Below, piece after piece: positions 17,966 through 20,674 of a stretch of DNA of 20,674 bases (the first letter of the stretch is position 1; each line of letters opens with the position of its first letter). The stretch is from a bacterium. Lineage in GTDB: Bacteria > SZUA-79 > Acidulodesulfobacterales > Acidulodesulfobacteraceae. A model generated the notes under the pieces. The model was not told where the DNA came from. It did not search any database and saw only the letters and a program-made list of their open reading frames with translations. The DNA lies in contig JAJYJN010000018.1 in assembly GCA_021789455.1 (NCBI GenBank), forward strand, positions 1 to 20,674, written 5' to 3'. The position numbers and the translations under genes are program-made.

Positions 17966-18522
17966 ACTTCCGATATTTCTTTTTCTTTGCGTTTGGTTAT
18001 TTCGTCTACTTCCTTAATAAAGCCGTCGGTCAGTTCCTGAACTTTTTTCTGAATTTTAAAGGATATATCTTCCGATATTTCTTTGGATTTCTCCGAGGAT
18101 TTTATTTTTTCGTTTGCAAGCCGCCTAAAATTTCTTATTTCCTGCTTTATAGACTCGGATAATTTACTAATCTGCTTTATTATTTCCTTACGTCTTTCCT
18201 GCGTTAACGCGGGTATGACAATGCTTATGCTTTTTCCGTCGTTGGAGGGATTTAAAGACGGGTCGTATTTCTGTATAGCCTTTTCTATGGCAGCAAGAGA
18301 ACCGGCATCCCACGGATTTATAGTTATAGTCCTGCTGTCCGGTACCGATATAGTAGCAAGCCTTATTATAGGCGAAACTGAACCGTAATATTCAACGTTG
18401 ATAGCATCTATTAATCCCGTTGAAGCCCTTCCCGTCCTAATTCTCGAAAGTTCGTTTTTATAAGATGATATCGCGTGGGACATTTTCGCTTTAGTCTCGC
18501 TAATAAATTCCTGTTCGTTCAT
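17962..18522 (-). CDS. frr: Ribosome recycling factor
   Basis: RRF, together with EF-G, splits the ribosome after termination. The 186-residue length is canonical. The conserved segment RTGRAST (29-35), YYGS (45-48), PWD (70-72), the stretch NPSNDGKSISIVIPALTQER and a long charged C-terminal helix identify it. The ATG at 18522 has the clear Shine-Dalgarno AAGAGG about 9 bases upstream. It follows pyrH by 20 bases, the usual order. Confidence 0.98.
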   Translation of the reverse strand: MNEQEFISETKAKMSHAISSYKNELSRIRTGRASTGLIDAINVEYYGSVSPIIRLATISVPDSRTITINPWDAGSLAAIEKAIQKYDPSLNPSNDGKSISIVIPALTQERRKEIIKQISKLSESIKQEIRNFRRLANEKIKSSEKSKEISEDISFKIQKKVQELTDGFIKEVDEITKRKEKEISEV

Positions 18523-18542
18523 AATATCCGCCTCTTAAAAAA

Positions 18543-19268
18543 TTAAGGATTTGTAATTACGGTGCCTATAGGTTCGCCCTTAACTACTTTTAGCAGATTA
18601 CCCGGAACCAACAGATTAAAGACGACTATCGGCAGACTGTTGTCCATACATAAGGATATGGAAGTAGAATCCATAACCTTTAAATTTTTATTTAAAACAT
18701 CAATATAAGTTAGCCTTTCAAACTTTACGGCTTGCGCATTTACGAGCGGGTCGTCGTTAAATACGCCTTCTATTCTGGTAGCTTTAAGAATTACGTCGGC
18801 GTGAATTTCCATCGCCCTTAGCGATGCTGCGGTATCCGTAGTAAAGTATGGATTGCCGGTTCCGGCGGCAAATATGACTACTCTTCTTTTTTCTAAGTGC
18901 CGCAATGCCCTGCGTCTAATATAAGGTTCTGCGACCTGCTGCATCGCGATTGCAGTCTGAACCCTGGATATCACGCCGTTATCTTCGAGACTGGCCTGAA
19001 GCGCAAGAGCATTTATAACAGTGGCAAGCATACCCATGTAATCGCCCTGGGAGCGTTCTATTCCAAGCCCCTTGGAAGACTTACTGAAACCCCTGAATAT
19101 ATTGCCTCCGCCAATGACGACCGCAACCTCGGTTCCAGCGTCTATGACGGATTTTATTTCACGGGATACAAAATTTATTACGGAGGGGTCTATGCCGCAT
19201 TTATTTTCGCCGGCTAAAGCCTCACCGCTAACCTTGAGCAGTATCCTTTTGTAATTGAGTCCCTGCAT
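18543..19268 (-). CDS. pyrH: UMP kinase
   Basis: PyrH phosphorylates UMP to UDP; the bacterial enzyme belongs to the amino-acid-kinase fold and is a hexamer regulated by GTP and UTP. The 241-residue protein has KVSGEALAG (12-20), [10 protein letters not shown] (51-60), [18 protein letters not shown] (74-91, UMP-binding), [10 protein letters not shown] (136-145) and [13 protein letters not shown] (162-174). The start ATG overlaps the tsf stop by one base (TAATG) and uses GGGAG inside the end of tsf as Shine-Dalgarno, so it is translationally coupled to tsf. Confidence 0.98.
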   Translation of the reverse strand: MQGLNYKRILLKVSGEALAGENKCGIDPSVINFVSREIKSVIDAGTEVAVVIGGGNIFRGFSKSSKGLGIERSQGDYMGMLATVINALALQASLEDNGVISRVQTAIAMQQVAEPYIRRRALRHLEKRRVVIFAAGTGNPYFTTDTAASLRAMEIHADVILKATRIEGVFNDDPLVNAQAVKFERLTYIDVLNKNLKVMDSTSISLCMDNSLPIVVFNLLVPGNLLKVVKGEPIGTVITNP

Positions 19269-19873
19269 TATTCTCCCAGCTGATATCTTACGAACCTTTT
19301 TAAAATTATATTTTCCCCTAATCTTGCTACTTCGTTATCTATTATGGCGGAAATATTTTTAGAAGGATCCTTTATAAATGCCTGTTCTAAAAGGCAAACG
19401 TCCTGATAATATTTCTCGACTTTACCTTCTATTATTTTTTCTTTAACGGCCTGCGGTTTATCCATAGACGCAAGCTGTTCCCTGTAAATTTCCTTTTCCT
19501 TGGCTACGATTTCAGGCATTACGGCTTCTCTCCTAACATAAAGAGGGTTCGACGCCGCAATATGCATAGCTATATTTTTCGCTAATTCTTGAAATTCGGC
19601 TGTTCTGGCTACAAAATCGGTTTCGCAGTTTATTTCCAAAAGGACGCCTATTCTTCCTCCGGCGTGAATATATGAATAAATCAAGCCTTCTTTTGCCTCT
19701 CTGTTTGCTTTTTTTTGGGCCTTAGCCAGACCTTTTTTTCTAAGCGCTTCTACGGCTTTTTCTAAATCGCCGCCGGTTTCTATAAGAACGTTTTTGCAGT
19801 CCACAAAGCCTGCCCCAGTCATTCCGCGCAAATTTTTAACAAGTTCGGCGCTTATATTAGTTGATTTTTCCAA
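19268..19873 (-). CDS. tsf: Translation elongation factor Ts
   Basis: EF-Ts is the guanine-nucleotide exchange factor for EF-Tu. The protein has the N-terminal UBA-like helix bundle with [13 protein letters not shown] (15-27) and [15 protein letters not shown] (42-56), then the core with [10 protein letters not shown] (81-90), whose TDFV contacts EF-Tu. At 201 residues it is the short form, resembling Thermus and cyanobacterial proteins, whereas E. coli EF-Ts is 283 residues with two core repeats. The start is TTG at 19873, preceded by GGGAGG about 10 bases upstream; no in-frame ATG is available nearby. It lies 58 bases after rpsB. Confidence 0.96.
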   Translation of the reverse strand: MEKSTNISAELVKNLRGMTGAGFVDCKNVLIETGGDLEKAVEALRKKGLAKAQKKANREAKEGLIYSYIHAGGRIGVLLEINCETDFVARTAEFQELAKNIAMHIAASNPLYVRREAVMPEIVAKEKEIYREQLASMDKPQAVKEKIIEGKVEKYYQDVCLLEQAFIKDPSKNISAIIDNEVARLGENIILKRFVRYQLGE

Positions 19874-19931
19874 TTTATTATTTCCTCCCTTTCATATAGT
19901 GTTTTTATTTATTCTATGCTTCGTCGGATGC

Positions 19932-20674
19932 TCAAATGGAAATATCTGATTCTTCGGCGTCTGCGGAAACGTCTTCGCCTGCCGAGACTGCCGCAAAAGT
20001 TTCCTCCGTAATTACTCCTTCTGGTACTGCCTGAGCCTTACCTTTGGCCGCTTTTTCGTCGTAAATCTTTTTTCCTTCTATTATTGCGTCTGCCATTGTG
20101 CTTAATATTAACTTTATTGCCCTTATTGCGTCGTCGTTGCCAGGTATCAGCCAGTCCACGAAATTTGGGTCGGCATTAGTGTCGGCTACTCCTATTATGG
20201 GAATTTCAAGCCTTCTTGCTTCTTTTGCGGCAATAATTTCATGATGGACGTCGACTATGAATACCGCGTCCGGTATTTTATTCATATCTCTAACGCCGTT
20301 AAGAACTTTCTGGTGTTTAAGTATTTCTTTTTCCATTCTTGCCATTTCTTTTTTGGTAAATCTGGAAAATTCTTCCGATTCTTTAAGGGATTCTAATTCT
20401 TTTAGTCTTTTAATCGAAAGTTTAATAGTAGCGAAATTAGTAATCATTCCGCCTAGCCATCTTTCATTTACGTAAGGCATGCCACATCTCTTAGACTCTT
20501 CAACGACGATGGGATTTGCCTGTTTTTTTGTGCCGATTATAAGAATAGTCTTGCCTTCTTTAGCCAATTCGAACAACTTATCGTAAGCCGCCGAAATATA
20601 AGGAAGGGCTTTTTGAAGGTCGATTATATGGACACCGTTTCTTGCCCCGTATATATAGGGCTTCATTTTTGGGT
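19932..20674 (-). CDS. rpsB: 30S ribosomal protein S2, 5' end outside the window
   Basis: S2 binds late to the small subunit near S1 and is needed for S1 docking. The visible part carries GARNGVHIIDLQKALPY, ERWLGGMITNF, PDAVFIVDVHHE, IGVADTNADP and WLIPGNDDAIRAI, all S2 hallmarks, with the usual acidic C-terminal tail. The gene is partial. The first in-window ATG (20666-20664) is not the start: the codons before it read Asn-Pro-Lys, as in the universal NPKM segment, so about 35 N-terminal residues lie beyond the right edge. rpsB-tsf-pyrH-frr is a standard bacterial order. Its promoter is outside the window. Confidence 0.97.
   Translation of the reverse strand, partial: PKMKPYIYGARNGVHIIDLQKALPYISAAYDKLFELAKEGKTILIIGTKKQANPIVVEESKRCGMPYVNERWLGGMITNFATIKLSIKRLKELESLKESEEFSRFTKKEMARMEKEILKHQKVLNGVRDMNKIPDAVFIVDVHHEIIAAKEARRLEIPIIGVADTNADPNFVDWLIPGNDDAIRAIKLILSTMADAIIEGKKIYDEKAAKGKAQAVPEGVITEETFAAVSAGEDVSADAEESDISI

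Noticed and set aside
20664..20666. ATG as the start of ribosomal protein S2
   Set aside because: The codons to its right (minus-strand upstream) read Asn-Pro-Lys in frame to the window edge, matching the internal NPKM of S2, so the gene is truncated by the window.

Overview
The window is low-GC DNA carrying 18 protein-coding genes. All but one (a signalling protein) belong to well-known core or biosynthetic families. I see no insertion sequence, prophage, CRISPR array, tRNA or rRNA. The gene set and low GC fit a free-living, probably Gram-negative bacterium. The dnaE-accA adjacency, the rpsB-tsf-pyrH-frr-uppS-cdsA-dxr series, and a Cys-rich GAF/HD-GYP regulator with a solitary cobQ suggest a delta-proteobacterial or Desulfobacterota-like lineage. 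That placement is an inference from style, not proof.

Layout. Positions 1-113 are a divergent promoter region: a near-consensus sigma70 promoter and a near-perfect Shine-Dalgarno face left, towards a gene that starts just outside the window. Rightward runs thiE-ftsE-ftsX (114-2294): thiamine phosphate synthase followed by the FtsEX cell-division ABC transporter. Everything else is on the minus strand. ftsX and cobQ converge and share the four bases TTAA as overlapping stop codons.

Read in the direction of transcription from the right edge, the minus strand carries rpsB (5' end cut by the window), tsf, pyrH, frr, uppS, cdsA and dxr. This block covers translation, UMP phosphorylation, and undecaprenyl, phospholipid and isoprenoid precursor synthesis, with overlaps of 1, 4 and 20 bases. 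After an 87-base gap come a gamma-class carbonic anhydrase-like protein, a Ppx/GppA phosphatase, guaB, guaA, dnaE and accA. This second block joins GMP synthesis, chromosome replication and the first step of fatty-acid synthesis. guaB/guaA and guaA/dnaE are each separated by only 4 bases. A GAF/HD-GYP signalling protein with a 12-cysteine insertion follows accA, and then, after a 151-base gap, cobQ.

The genes work together as growth-linked housekeeping: translation, nucleotides, replication, membrane lipids and wall-lipid carrier, plus division. I do not see a clear undescribed system. The best leads are the Cys-rich HD-GYP sensor, the DnaE with a complete PHP metal-ligand set and low-complexity inserts, the thiE-ftsEX grouping, and the split between strong-Shine-Dalgarno TTG starts and ATG starts with no visible Shine-Dalgarno.
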